From Scleroderma bovista (Eukaryota > Basidiomycota > Agaricomycetes > Boletales > Sclerodermataceae), in assembly GCA_037178675.1 (NCBI GenBank), contig JAYMGJ010000648.1, positions 1 to 26,498 on the forward strand: a stretch of DNA of 26,498 nt, written 5' to 3'. The translations under genes and the position numbers were made by a program. Of this stretch, positions 8,377 through 19,107 are shown piece after piece. Each line of letters starts with the position of its first letter. Position 1 is the first letter of the stretch. Under the pieces are notes generated by a model. That model had not been told where the DNA came from and made no database searches. It saw only the letters and a program-made list of their open reading frames with translations.

Positions 8377-8683
8377 AAAGTTGTCGGGAGGGTCTTAAAT
8401 ATTGTTGTAGCAACAGTAGACTTGATGAAGATCTGTATCTCATTAGATTTTTCTTGACCTTGTTGAATGTCAGACTTTGTGTCGTACTCACATTTCAAAT
8501 GTTGTGAACCATCTCTTGACTACTCCCAGTACTGTAAACCCCCTGGCTACCTCAACACTCAAACTACATGCAACAGACATATGGCGAGGCAAAAGGCATC
8601 TGTCAAGAAACAACCTGTGGTTCCCGAGTCTCCAAAAAAGTCCAAGAAGAAGACACAAGGACCGGAGAGCTCAACATTAGAAC
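8377..8683 (+). other. Spacer with a possible Lys-rich N-terminal coding stub
   Basis: The first 200 bases hold nothing I can assign. From the ATG at 8581 an open frame gives MARQKASVKKQPVVPESP followed by a Lys-rich, Ser/Pro-rich stretch, reaching the Copia LTR start at 8684 without a stop. This is the composition of a nuclear protein N-terminus. It could be the start of the recombinase gene whose remaining exons appear after the Copia element, but there is no homology to prove it. Confidence 0.3.
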
Positions 8684-8970
8684 TGTTGAAGTCGCATGTG
8701 CACCTGGTGTAAACTGTCAACGAAGTGCGCACAAGACTGCAACCTATATCAGTGTAGACTTAGTAATAGTCCTCTTTAGAGTAGATGTTACATGTCACAC
8801 GTCACATGTCACAGTCATGTGTTACACTATTTGTTGTATATAAACAGCATTCATCGCTTATATAATATAACAGCTCTTAACCAGCTACCACTACCATCTC
8901 TGGTTGTGCCCTCCACCCAACAGGTGAGTTGAGTAGCAGTTCCTCTATCTATATAGGTATTGCTTCAAGA
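8684..8970 (+). repeat. Copia 5' LTR
   Basis: Begins TGTTGAAG and ends CTTCAAGA. The complete copy at 15733-16006 ends CTTCAACA, giving perfect 8-bp inverted ends TGTTGAAG/CTTCAACA, so here one terminal base has changed. It contains TATA-like motifs (around 8836-8843 and 8859-8870) and a run of GTCAC/GTTAC words near 8788-8826 that is longer than in the other copies. Confidence 0.9.
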
Positions 8971-8984
8971 GGTTATGAGCCCTG
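8971..8984 (+). other. Copia primer-binding site, half-tRNA-iMet type
   Basis: GGTTATGAGCCCTG follows the LTR with no gap. Its complement, CAGGGCTCATAACC, is the anticodon stem-loop of initiator tRNA-Met as I remember the yeast sequence. Drosophila copia and yeast Ty5 are known to prime from this cleaved half-tRNA and not from the CCA end. Confidence 0.78.
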
Positions 8985-9257
8985 TGAGTGCACTGTGTGC
9001 AGCAATGCACCAGACAGCGCTCCAGCTCCCTGAGTGTCACTTTAACTAGCTTGACACTGTGGACCACAGTGAGCTCCTAGCTGAGCCCCTGCACAGCCAC
9101 AAGGCGAAGTTCGTCGACGACTTGCACTGGCATGACCTAGTCATGAGTTAGCTGTTGACAGAAGTGCTTTCACTAGCACTCAGGTGTTTCTTCTTTTCTT
9201 GCTTGTCTGTTGTTGCATTCACTTGCTGACTCCGTTGACTCCCAACAGAATATCACC
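8985..9257 (+). other. Copia leader, possible 5'-UTR intron
   Basis: Non-coding leader between PBS and gag. A pyrimidine-rich stretch (9186-9220), CTGAC at 9227-9231 and CCCAACAG (9241-9248) look like an intron 3' end, with a possible donor CAG/GTGTTT at 9183. This would place an intron just before the ATG, but it is unproven. Confidence 0.35.
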
Positions 9258-12200
9258 ATGTCCAGCGCTCTCAAAAAAATGGTCCCCCTCTTCACTGGCT
9301 CCAACTGGCAGCAGTGGCATACCACCATGCAAGCCTACCTCCGGGCCCAGGGCCAATGGTTTGTTTACTCAACCACTCAACCCGCTGACGGCCATGATGA
9401 CAAGGACTGGGACGACAACACTGAGAGAGTGCTCGGTAACATCACCTTGCACCTCGCCCCCTCGATCCAGGTCACCGTTTCAACTCTCGACAGCATTAAA
9501 GATGTCTGGGACTACCTAAAGAAGAACTTTGGCACCCCCAGTATCGGCTCTGCCTACACTGAGCTTAGCAAGCTCCTGGCCACCAACATTCCCACTGGCT
9601 CCCATCCCGCTCCCACGATTATGAAGTTGCTTAGCCACTTCACCTACCTGAAGGATGCCAGCTTCGAATTCCCTGCCCCCGTGCAGGCAATGATTATTCT
9701 TTGCAAGCTCCCTCCCACTATGGAGGTCATAGCTCAGATACTCAGCCAAAGGTCACCAGACAAGATCAAAAACCTCAAGCCCGATGGGATTGTCAAGGCT
9801 GCTATGCTCTCTTTCGAGCAGAAAGGTGCCTCTTCCTGCGCTGGTGGGAAGGGCCCCCAGGCTAATAAGCTTAGTGCTGTGAAGCGCAAGCCGGCTGACC
9901 CCAAATTCACCCAGCAGCAGCAGCAGCAAGGCGGGTCCAATGGCGGTACAAGTGGAAATGCTCCTGCCCAAGGACAGGGAGGCTGCACTCGACGTGGTGG
10001 CAAGAAGGCTCACGCTTGCTGCGAGAATGCCCAACAGGCAGCCTTCGCTACTTATGTCCACTACGATGGACCAGAGCCCACAGTCAACCCTCGCGCCCTG
10101 GCTCACACCCCCAGTGCTACCAACTACGGCCCCCCCGCATTTGACAATACTATCAAGGCCTTCGATTTGGCACACCGCTTGGGGGTAGAGCCCTCCTGCC
10201 AGACCATCTGCACCCTCAACCAAGTTGTGTCATTGGTGAGTGTGAACCTGGACCAGCCCGAGGCCAGTCCCTCCTCGCTGAAGCACCCTCGTCTTGAGGA
10301 GCGCATCACAATGTATGAGGAGGATGCCATCTCCCTTGGGGATGATGAACCCTTCGCCCACAAGCCCTTCGCTGATGATGAGATTGACGAAATCGACACG
10401 ATGGTCCTCGACCGCTACAATGTGACGTCAATGGCGATGGGCACGGAGGCCAGCCTTTTCAGGCAAGTACCTTCTGCATGTGTGCTGATCAACACTGACA
10501 CGCTCCCTTTACATGTGCACTACATGCCGTCACTGTATATAGCGAGTAGTAACTACAATATGTCATGTCATATCTTGAGTAAAGCATATATCTGTTCATG
10601 TTTGAATGATGCACACTGTGCTGGCTGTAAGGGAAAAATGGTTGACAATAGTGAATTATCTGGTGCTTTCTGGCTCCTAGACTCTGGCGCATCATGCCAC
10701 TTTACCAGTGACATAGGCAATTTCGCCTCCTATAATGTGCTAAAGCGAGCGCACTATGCCAAAATGGCTAATGGTGTAGCACTGATTGCTGGCATTGGCA
10801 CGGTATTACTCCGGTGCCTAGACCACAACTCTGGGGATGAGAAAGTAATCACACTCACCCAAGTGCTCCATATGCCAGGCACCACTGCATGCCTTATTTC
10901 TATGGGCGAAATGCTCCAGCGTAACTACAAAGTCACTGGCGATAAGCAAGGCATTAGCCTCATTCATAAAGCTGAACACCTATGGTTTGGGCCAGACCCA
11001 GAAGATGATTGCAATGTCATTTTTGGGATTAGATCTATCCCAATAATTAGATCTAACTATATTGCCTCCGTGAGCAAAGTCGATTATGACATTATGCACT
11101 GGAGATTCAGGCACCCCTTGAAGGAAGTACTCTGACACGCACAAAAACATACGCAGTGCTTCCCAGAGATCCACTTTCCTACTGAGGACTGTGTTTGCCC
11201 TGGATGTGCTCTTGGCAAGATGCCCAATCGAGCCTTCCCTGAGAATGAAAGACGTGCTTCCAAGCCCTTTGAGCTGGTGCACTCTGATCTCAAATCCTTC
11301 CTGGTTACATCATACCGGAAATTCAAATACATTATCACCTTCTACAACGACTATACTTCTCACGCCTGGACTATGCCTCTTCACTCCAAAGCTGCAGTGA
11401 TTATGGCTGCCAAAGATTTCCTCAAAATGGTGCATGTCCAACATGATACGCACGTCATTGGATGGATGTCCAATGCCGGCAGAGAGTATAAATCTGATCT
11501 GTTTGATCGAGCACTCCTTGAGAAAGGAATTAAAATATATCAAAGTGCTCCCAGAACTCCCATGCAGAACAGCCATGCCAAGCATTTAGGGCACACTCTC
11601 ATGGATAAAGCTGAGTCTATGCAGCATCAAGCCTGCATTCCTGACTCCTGGTGGGAATTTGTGTTCACTCATGCAACCCACATTTACAACCATACTCCAG
11701 TAGCTTGCCTGCGATGGCGCACCCCCCACGAAATGCTGAAGGGGGAGATGCCTAACATTGATCACCTATGTGTATTTGGCTGTGGAGCCTTTGTCTACCT
11801 CCCAGCCTCAGCTCGAGCAAATAAGATGGCTCCCAAGTCGGAGCTTATGACCTATGTTGGTGTTGCCCCTGGCAATGAGCACAATTTCTTGTTTATGCGC
11901 TCCACCAATGCAGTATTTACTGCTGCTCATGCCATCTTTGACGAGCGTCACTTCCCTCACTGCCCCAAAAACAGGTGCAAACCTCTCGAGAACCCTTTTG
12001 GAAGGGTAAATCCAAAACCTACCACTGATCGACCAGGGAATCCCCCTGATGATATTGACAGTGATGATGATGTGGAACATGACCATGGCTACCCACATCC
12101 CCAAGCACAGGATGACGATCCAAAGCACAAGGAACCTGAGGCTCCTGAGGAAGAGCCTAATCAAATAAATCCTCCCCATATGCCATCTCCAGTGCATCCA

Positions 12201-13853
12201 CCGGCACCAAGAACACCTTCACCGGCGAGAAATCTGCCACCTCCGGCACCACAGCGCCCTGGCCGAGCTGAACGCTGCCAGAATGCACTGTGACCCCCTG
12301 CAGTGAATATCCCTGCCTGCCCCCAATGTGAACATAGAGCACCATTGTGCCCCAGTAATGTGTATGGTGAGCGGCGACATCCCATCGAGCAACTCTGGGA
12401 TATCGAAAGTGCCTCTCGATGGCGAGAAACAGTGGGTGAGGCCCCTAGGCCCCCACAACTGGACACACCAGACCATATCCCTGGTGGTTTCCCTGACACC
12501 TCTGCAACACCCAGTGAGGAAGATGTGCAAAAGATGTGCGAGGAAGGGGGAGCAAACCTAGTCCATTTCCTGATGGGCAAAGCCCTCACAACCAGCGAGC
12601 CTCAATATGAGAGTGTCCACAACTGGTCCTACAAGGACATTGCTCGCTTACCCCAAGCTGAGCAGAAACTCTGGCGACTCGCTTGCCAAGAAGAGCTCAA
12701 CGTGCTGTGAAAGCGCAAAGTCTTTGAGCTAGTTGACCATCCCCAAGACTGGAAGGTCATTAAGAATTGATAGGTCTTCGATGTGAAGTCGGATGGCCGC
12801 AAGAAAGCCCGCTTAGTAGCAAAAGGCTTCTCCCAGGTCGAGGGATTAGATTTCAACCAGGTCTTCTCACCAGTCGTGCGCTTTGAAACAGTGTGCCTCA
12901 TGCTTGTGCTTGCTGCACTTGAGAATTGGTATATCACTGGACTCGACATCCGGAGCACCTACTTGTATGGCAAGCTCAATGAAGAGATCTATATGGAACA
13001 ACCCAAAGGGTTTGCAGTTCCTGGGAAAGATCACAAAGTGCTCCACCTCTGGCGTGCCCTTTATGGCCTCAAACAGGCCGGCCTAGCTTGGTGGCGCACA
13101 CTTGATGAGTCTCTCAAAGAGCTTGGGTTTGAGTGCCTTAAGTCTGAAGCAGGCATCTTCTTCTACAAGAAGAAAGGCACCAACATCGTCATTGGTATTA
13201 TCTATGTTGACGACACACTATTCTGCGGCCCTAACAAGGCTGTTGTTGATGCCATCAAAGCGCAGTTCATGTGCAAATGGGAGTGCAGAGACCTTGGAGA
13301 ACCAAATGAGTTCCTCTGAATGCGAATCACTCACAAGGGTCGTGCTATCCACCTGGATCAATGCGCATACCTACAAAAGGTTGTTGAACGCTGTGGCATG
13401 CTCAATGAAAAGTCCACAAGCACCCCACTGCCGGCTGGCTACTATGCTTCCAAAACTACAGAGCCTGTTGATGTGGAACTCAGCTCCCATTTCCAGATGG
13501 TTATTGGGTCCCTTCTGTACCTTATGTTAGGCACTAGACCCGACATTGCTTTTGCAGTCACACACCTCTCACACCATGCCGTGAATCCATCCCAGGACCA
13601 CCTAAACAAAGTGCTGTATATCTGTCACTATCTGATTGGGACACCTACATACTCCCTAGTATACAACGGTGGATCCGGTGCTGGCCTGATTGCATGCACA
13701 GACTCAGATTGGGGATCAGACCCTACTTCTCGCCTCTCGCAGACAGGTTTCTACCTGAAGCCTGCAGATGGCTTGATCAGCTGGACTTCTCATGTGCAGA
13801 AGACTATTGTGTACTCGTCCACTGAGGCTGAATGCATGGCTTTGAGCGATTGA
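9258..13853 (+). pseudogene. Copia gag-pol polyprotein, one frame with stop codons
   Basis: The ATG at 9258 has a good context (ATCACCATG) and starts MSSALKKMVPLFTGSNWQQW, the fungal Copia gag (UBN2-like). A Gln5 run and a Gly-rich linker follow; I see no CCHC knuckle. Protease has LLDSGASCHF. The zinc-binding segment has CVCPGC. The integrase core starts VHSDLKSF, but the second catalytic Asp is Asn (SNAGREY) and the usual Glu is Lys (SHAKHLGH). RT includes KARLVAKGFSQVEG, GLDIRSTYLYG, LYGLKQAG and IIYVDDTLF. RNase H includes ACTDSDWGSDP and SSTEAECMALS. The whole 1,532-codon span stays in one frame, interrupted by TGA at 11133, 12291, 12708, 12768 and 13317, TAG at 12771, and TGA 13851 at the end. 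Confidence 0.93.
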
Positions 13854-13899
13854 CATTAATTCAGATGACTCTATTGATCTGTCTTGGCTTACCAAATAA

Positions 13900-15415
13900 T
13901 TTTGGCAGGTGCTTCGAGCTTGTGAAGCTCAAACACAAAGATATTTGAATGGATGTCTCACAGGTGGACTTCTTCCTTCTCAAATATCTACAGGGAGTGG
14001 ATGATACTTTAACTGATAGTGATCATGAAGTTTATTATGAGATCCATCTAAAGAATAGGAAGGGATGGCAAAAAAAGACTGACAAGGGTAACTGAGAAAT
14101 AGACCTATGAAGTAAGTTGCTTGAGATCTGATGCAGCTACTGTCCTAATGCTGCTGCTGTAGGTAATTGTTACAAGATATACCCACGACCCGACTTGATG
14201 GCCTGCAACTCATTCTTCTGGCTGCTTGTTTGGATGAGGTGGCTAGAGTATGCACATCTTGGTTGTCCGATGGTGGATGGAGACTTTATCTTCCCTGCAA
14301 TTGGTGCAAATGGAGCTGTGTACCCTGGTGAACCAATATCACATGATAAGATCCAGAAATACAACAATGAAGCGACAACAGGCAATGGTATTGAAGGCAA
14401 TTTTTCGATGCATTGTTTCCGATGGGGGGGTGCAATATTGGTTCATCCAGGCATGTGGAGAAGGAAAATGGGACTTGGATGTGGTTCGATGGTGGGGTGG
14501 ATGGGCAGAGGGCGAGCACATTGAGTGTCGAGTTTCCTTTCTCATCTTTTTTTCTTTTGACATTGTTACCATTGCACTTGCAGAACTACACCCTGATCCA
14601 TTACCTTTTGGACGAACTACATTATTACCAGCACAATTATAGTGACGCTGATATGTCACTCATTGCTGACCGCACTCTTCTAGCACCGGCCTCAAGAGAG
14701 GAACTTCATTCCTTCCATTCATCGGTAACCACAGATTTGAGGGAGATCCGCAACACAGTCACAATCTTGGACAACTCTATGTCCACTGTGTGTACCAAGG
14801 TTGGGCACATCAAAGACATGCTGGGAAATGTCACAAATTCTCTCCACCTAGTACAACAAGTATTGGCAATTATTCCCTGGCTTTTGGTACTAGAGGTATG
14901 CCATTTGAATTTGCCTCTCTTCATCGTTGATTTCTTACTTTGAGTGGACTGTGCATGTGTGACAGAGCACGGTGCCCTCCTGATGAGCCTAGCACCTGCT
15001 CTGAATCTACCGGTTGTCCCAGCACCTGAGAGAAACTTCATTGGCCCACAACACTTTTCATTCACTTGCACATCTGTGCAACTACCGGTCACCCAGCCAC
15101 TGCCAGTCACTTCCGAAAGTAGCTACTCTGAATGCCCAAGTCTCATTGTCATTCCCGACATGCCTGGTTGTAAAGAACCCCAGCAAGGGAAGGGTGGAGG
15201 ATCGTTGTCCAACACTGGCTGGAAGGTGACCCACAACTAAAGTACATTCCTCTCAAAGATTGGCCGTACAAGTATGCACACAGATCCAACCGCAAGTGGC
15301 AATCAAAGTACGACCAGTGGCGCACAATTGCAACCAAATTCCTTGAGTGGTGAGTGCTTACTCCCTCAATTTTCTTAATATCATGCCAATGCTCACTGAC
15401 ATGTTCACTCAGGTA
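13900..15415 (+). pseudogene. Tyrosine recombinase-like (phage integrase/Crypton-fold) gene, 5' part
   Basis: Decayed copy of a multi-exon, multi-copy basidiomycete family resembling tyrosine (phage-type) recombinases. Coding similarity starts near 13960. The first clear exon ends at 14111 with EIHLKNRKGWQKKTDKG; an intron (14112-14162, branch CTAAT) precedes NCYKIYPRPDL and FIFPAIGANGAVYPGEPISHDKIQ. Then comes MHCFRWGGA, an HxxR box-II-like motif, and WWGGWAEGEH, where the family has its H/W position. An intron near 14523-14582 leads to YTLIHYLLDEL (candidate Tyr) and a heptad-like region 14720-14870. The last exon here (to 15349) encodes LKDWPYKYAHRSN and RTIATKFLEW. Damage: TGA at 14093 and 14108 (the second in an L-R-S context), and a frameshift after a 7-G run near 14424-14435. 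The start is lost or separated by Copia. Confidence 0.62.
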
Positions 15416-15620
15416 TAGTGATTGACACGGGTCAACCTGCAGGTGTCACAATGTCAACCCCCACCCTTACCTGCGGAAACCCATACCCGTCAATCTGCGG
15501 GTATGGGTCATTCCCATGGGTGCAAGGGTCTTGACCCACTACGGGTCAAGTTCTAGATGCATAGATAAATTCATTTGAGATCTGGGACAAGTCTACATAA
15601 AATTCATTGATAGAATGCAA

Positions 15621-18600
15621 TCAGTTGATATCTTCATCAGCTTGCTCCTCATCCTCCCCGCTATCACGGACCACCTTTTTAATATCTTCATCTTTCACCA
15701 ACCCTAGATGACACCAGCTGCCAAGACAAAGATGTTGAAGTCGCACATGCACCCGGCGTAAACCGTCGACGAAGTGCGCACAAGACTGCAACCCATATTA
15801 GTGTAGACTTAGTAATAGTCCTCTTTAGAGTAGATGTTACATGTCACAGTCACACGTCACACTATTTGTCGTATATAAACAGCGTTCATCGCTTATATAA
15901 TATAACAGCTCTTGACCAGCTACCGCTACCATCTCAGGTTGTGCACTCCACCCAACAGGTGAGTTGGAGTAGCAGTTCCTCTACGTATATAGGTATTGCT
16001 TCAACAAAAGAAGGGCACAGGTTGACTGTGAAGACAAGCGGTTGCAGAGGTGAGGCAGAAGGATACGGCCCTTACTAAAAAGGTGTTCAACATCAACAGA
16101 TGTAGCTATACAATGGAGGGCATTGGCAACATCTTCAACATCTGAGGCAAGGTAGATGTCTAATTCATTGTGCTCATGGTTTGGCTTTGGCTTCACAAGA
16201 CTTGGAAGCCTGTCAAATATATTTTGCGAGTTCTAGAGGTTTAAAAAGTTAGATGATAAGCAAGGAACAAAGCAACACTTGGTACTTACCTGAGACTCAT
16301 CCTCAGACTGGTCTGAGGTTAACGTGTCAGTCTCAAGGACATCGTGTGCAGCGTATGAGAGACGGAAGGTCTCACGGACGAGTTGGTGTGCGCTGTCGAT
16401 CCATTTGGGTTCCCACCCTGCGGTCTGAAAATACTCCAGCTTATGGCAAGGGTGTAAGACTACCAATAAAAAATGAAGAATCAACAGTATAGGTATCATA
16501 TCTGTTACTTACCCATAGCGATACGGTAAAGCTTCGAAGCATCAGTACACTCATAATATGTGTTGAGGGTCTTCTTGGCCAGGCCAACAGCAGCACGGAT
16601 TGCAGGATCTAGGGTATTCCTCTGAAGCATGCCCATGGTGAACACTTCATTGATGTAATCCATTGCTGGTATTACCATCGTGAGGTTGGGCGTCGAACGG
16701 GAAAAGAAGAGCGTCGCATCTTTGAGCACCTGCAGCTGTTTGTTTGGCCCAGTGAGAGCATGACATAAACTTTTGTCCTCACCTTTAACACATTGCACAG
16801 CTGCTTGAGAAGGTCCCACTCATGCTCATTGATGGCGAAGTCACCAAGACCCAATCTACGCTTATCCATTACTGACTCGATAACTTGTTCATAGGATACT
16901 CCAAAGTCCACCATATCAAATGCTGAGTTCCAGCACATTGATACATCCTGAGGCATCCTCTTCTGCTTCAAACCAAGCTCAGTACAAGTGGCATCCCATG
17001 CAGGTAGGACGAGCATTGTGGAATGAATAATCTTGAATGCTAACTTCCGTATCTAAAGATTGGAGGTCATCACTCTCAACATCTGCCAAATGTAAGTCTG
17101 TCAATCAAGCTCACCTTTGTGAGCACAATACGTACCGGTCTCACCCGATTTTCCAGATCTCTGTGCTCTGCCTGGGTCAAGAACGGCATTTCATTGACCC
17201 ACTCTTCCACATCATCACCACTGTCGATCGGTTCCTCACCATTCTCAGCAATCGTTTGCCAGTCTTCTATGTCAAGCTCTTCAGCACTGAGGTCTTGCAG
17301 TTTGACATCTCTCTCAACAGTATCCTTTGGTACGTCAAACGCTCTCACCATTGTCTTTCCAACTAAATTCCCAACGTGTAGGAAACATCGTACCCGTGCT
17401 GCTTGTCCAGCAAAGCTGACTCTTTTTTTAGCTCCAATGTCATCGTATCATTCGAGGTTGCGTTATCACAAGTGATAGCCAGCATCTGTAATGAAAGAGT
17501 CAGGTATGTTTTAATCGCCATAATTTGTTAAGTTGAATACTTTATCTGATATACCAAAACCATCTAGGATCTTTGCAAACTCCTCCGCTAATGCTTGGCC
17601 GATGTGTGACTACAATCACATCAGCACTCTGACGCTCAAGTCACTTTTATACATACTCTTGGCACCTCAATTACATCAAGTGGAAATGCTAATGCCTCCC
17701 CCTGCTGTTCTAGGTGCACGGTAATGGCGATGAATGCCCTGTGGTTTGGCGCTGTCCAGGCATCAGTCGCGAAGTTCAATTTTCCATCGTATTTCTGGTA
17801 AAGTTGAGATATCTTTTCATGTGCTTTCATACAATCTCACCTGCAGCATTTCAGCAATTCTTTTCTTTGTTTGGGTAAACACAAGCTTAACATCGCGCGC
17901 TACAGTTTTCGCATGAGGTAGGTAATATGCAGGTCGCCCAGTCTTCATGAGAGACTGAAACCCTCGGTCATTGACCACCTCAAATGGCCTTAGGTTCTCG
18001 GAGACCCAGCACACAATCTCAGCACTTGAAGACACTCACATAAGCCCATCAGTGCATGCAAACCTTGACGCAACTCACCAGGTTTCGTCCTTTGTGTTGG
18101 CCTGGTAGAGTAAGTTATCTTTGCTTTCCCTTTCCATATGAATGCACTTGTGATTGTTCTGTTCGTAGCATAACTCTTGACGGCCTCTCGCGCTGCTGCA
18201 ATATCCTTGGCCTCATTAATGGCATTAAAGGTATCCAACCCCCAGCAACTTTTCACATGCCGGTGCAAGTTTGAGGTTGACTTCTTATTGTCAGTATCAA
18301 GAAATCACTGAATCTTCTGCTTGCAACCCTTTGCAAGGCACCTAAACTCGTGTGCACGCCGGCCATTTACATCCACAATTTCAGGCACTGATGCAAAGAA
18401 TGCATAGACAGGTGAGCTCCAATCTTCCATCAATGTGGCTATGATACTGGTCAGTACTGACACCTTACACATGGACATTGTTTACCTAGTTCATCCTCCG
18501 AGTTTTGGGGTTCACCACCATCGCCTATGTCATCGCCTGTCATGTCAATAACCTCACCAGGTTCTTCCATGATGGCATTGGTTGGATCTGTTTCATGTGG

Positions 18601-18723
18601 TGGAACATCACTGCTGGGTGAAATGTTTCTGTCAGATGGAGAATCATCATTTGCCTTGCTTCGTTTAGATGGCATTGCATCAGCAGTGGTATGTTTCTGT
18701 TTTGGAGGTTGAGTGCCAGCCAT
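15621..18723 (-). pseudogene. hAT family transposase
   Basis: Cut-and-paste transposase in several exons. The start MAGTQPPKQK at 18723 leads into an acidic/Ser-rich N-terminus. A BED-like zinc finger follows (HEFRCLAKGCKQK...TSNLHRHVKSCWG), interrupted by TGA at 18305-18307 where the family has Arg. Downstream come LNFATDAWTAPNHRAFIAITVH (first Asp), ITCDNATSNDTM (second Asp), PQDVSMCWNSAFDM (family has RWNS; TGC for Arg), and the C-terminal dimerisation block ATSVDVEHLFSKGRILLPHLCNRLS with the catalytic Glu. Spliceable GT-AG introns of about 50 nt separate these blocks. A solo Copia LTR at 15733-16006 interrupts the last coding segment; the tail after it, LVKDEDIKKVVRDSGEDEE, ends at TGA 15621-15623, apparently one frame off. 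Confidence 0.9.
15733..16006 (+). repeat. Complete solo Copia LTR inside hAT transposase
   Basis: 274 bp, TGTTGAAG...CTTCAACA, flanked by AAAGA at 15728-15732 and 16007-16011. It matches the Copia 5' LTR at 8684-8970 along its length and defines the true LTR ends for this family. It is probably the product of recombination between the two LTRs of a full element. Its orientation is opposite to the transposase. Confidence 0.94.
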
Positions 18724-18810
18724 GGCTAATGCCCGCTACGTAGGACGGCAAGCACATTTATCACTCATCATGAGGAGGAAGGTGGATGCTGTTGTGCTCA
18801 ATGTTGGCCT

Positions 18811-18823
18811 GGTATTTATACAC
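18811..18823 (-). promoter_or_regulatory. TATA-like promoter element of hAT transposase
   Basis: On the minus strand GTGTATAAATACC lies about 90 nt upstream of the transposase ATG at 18723, a suitable distance for a TATA box with a short leader. The rest of 18724-19102 is non-coding subterminal hAT sequence. Confidence 0.5.
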
Positions 18824-19107
18824 AAGATTCCCTTCGAGTGTTTTTCTTCACAGTTTCTAATGCTCCATTTTTGTTCCATGTGGCTTTTTGTGTAGTACAT
18901 ACCTGTATATTAAAAGGTACATTCTACTATTGTCAAGTGTGGCAGGCACTGTGTCAGCCATGTGGGTGGCCATGGAGAGCCATATGGGTTGCTTGCAGGT
19001 TGCTCACGGGTCAGCAGGTTCTGACATTGCAACCCCCACCCATACCCGCGGACACCCTTACCCACGACCCGTTGCGGGTAGCCAAACCCTTGTTGAACAC
19101 TACTCAG

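Larger units (their letters stand above)
8684..13853 (+). mobile_element. Ty1/Copia LTR retrotransposon, 3'-truncated, inactive
   Basis: A 5' LTR (8684-8970) is followed directly by a PBS, a leader, and one frame from 9258 to 13853 encoding gag, protease, integrase, RT and RNase H in Ty1/Copia order. Recognisable homology ends inside RNase H at ...EAECMALSD. No polypurine tract or 3' LTR follows, so the right end was lost. The LTR family is present twice more in the window (6688-6926 and 15733-16006). Confidence 0.93.
15416..19102 (-). mobile_element. hAT DNA transposon carrying a solo Copia LTR
   Basis: The 8-bp duplication CTCAGGTA flanks the element (15408-15415 and 19103-19110), as expected for hAT. 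Both ends read TAGTG from outside inward (TAGTGATTGACACGGGT and TAGTGTTCAACAAGGGT), matching the hAT terminal consensus YARNG, with imperfect inverted repeats. Subterminal zones (15425-15545 and 19005-19085) are rich in ACGGGT/ACCCGT and GGGTAT motifs on both strands, typical transposase-binding territory. The transposase is on the minus strand. Total length is 3,687 bp, of which 274 bp plus a 5-bp TSD belong to the inserted LTR. Confidence 0.93.

Noticed and set aside
8930..8945. Copia LTR ending at CCCAACA (about 8929) followed by GGTGAGTT as PBS.
   Set aside because: The complete solo copy has its TSD after CTTCAACA, about 48 bp further on, so the LTR includes this segment and the PBS starts at 8971.
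9890..10030. Copia gag zinc knuckle near ACCENAQ.
   Set aside because: Cys spacing does not fit CX2CX4HX4C; the two adjacent Cys may themselves be substitutions.
9258..13853. Classical Neurospora-type RIP as the cause of the stop codons.
   Set aside because: RIP prefers CpA and would make stops from CAA/CAG. The stops here are mostly TGA at Arg positions, which points to CpG deamination; only the TAG at 12771 and that at 5014 fit other contexts.
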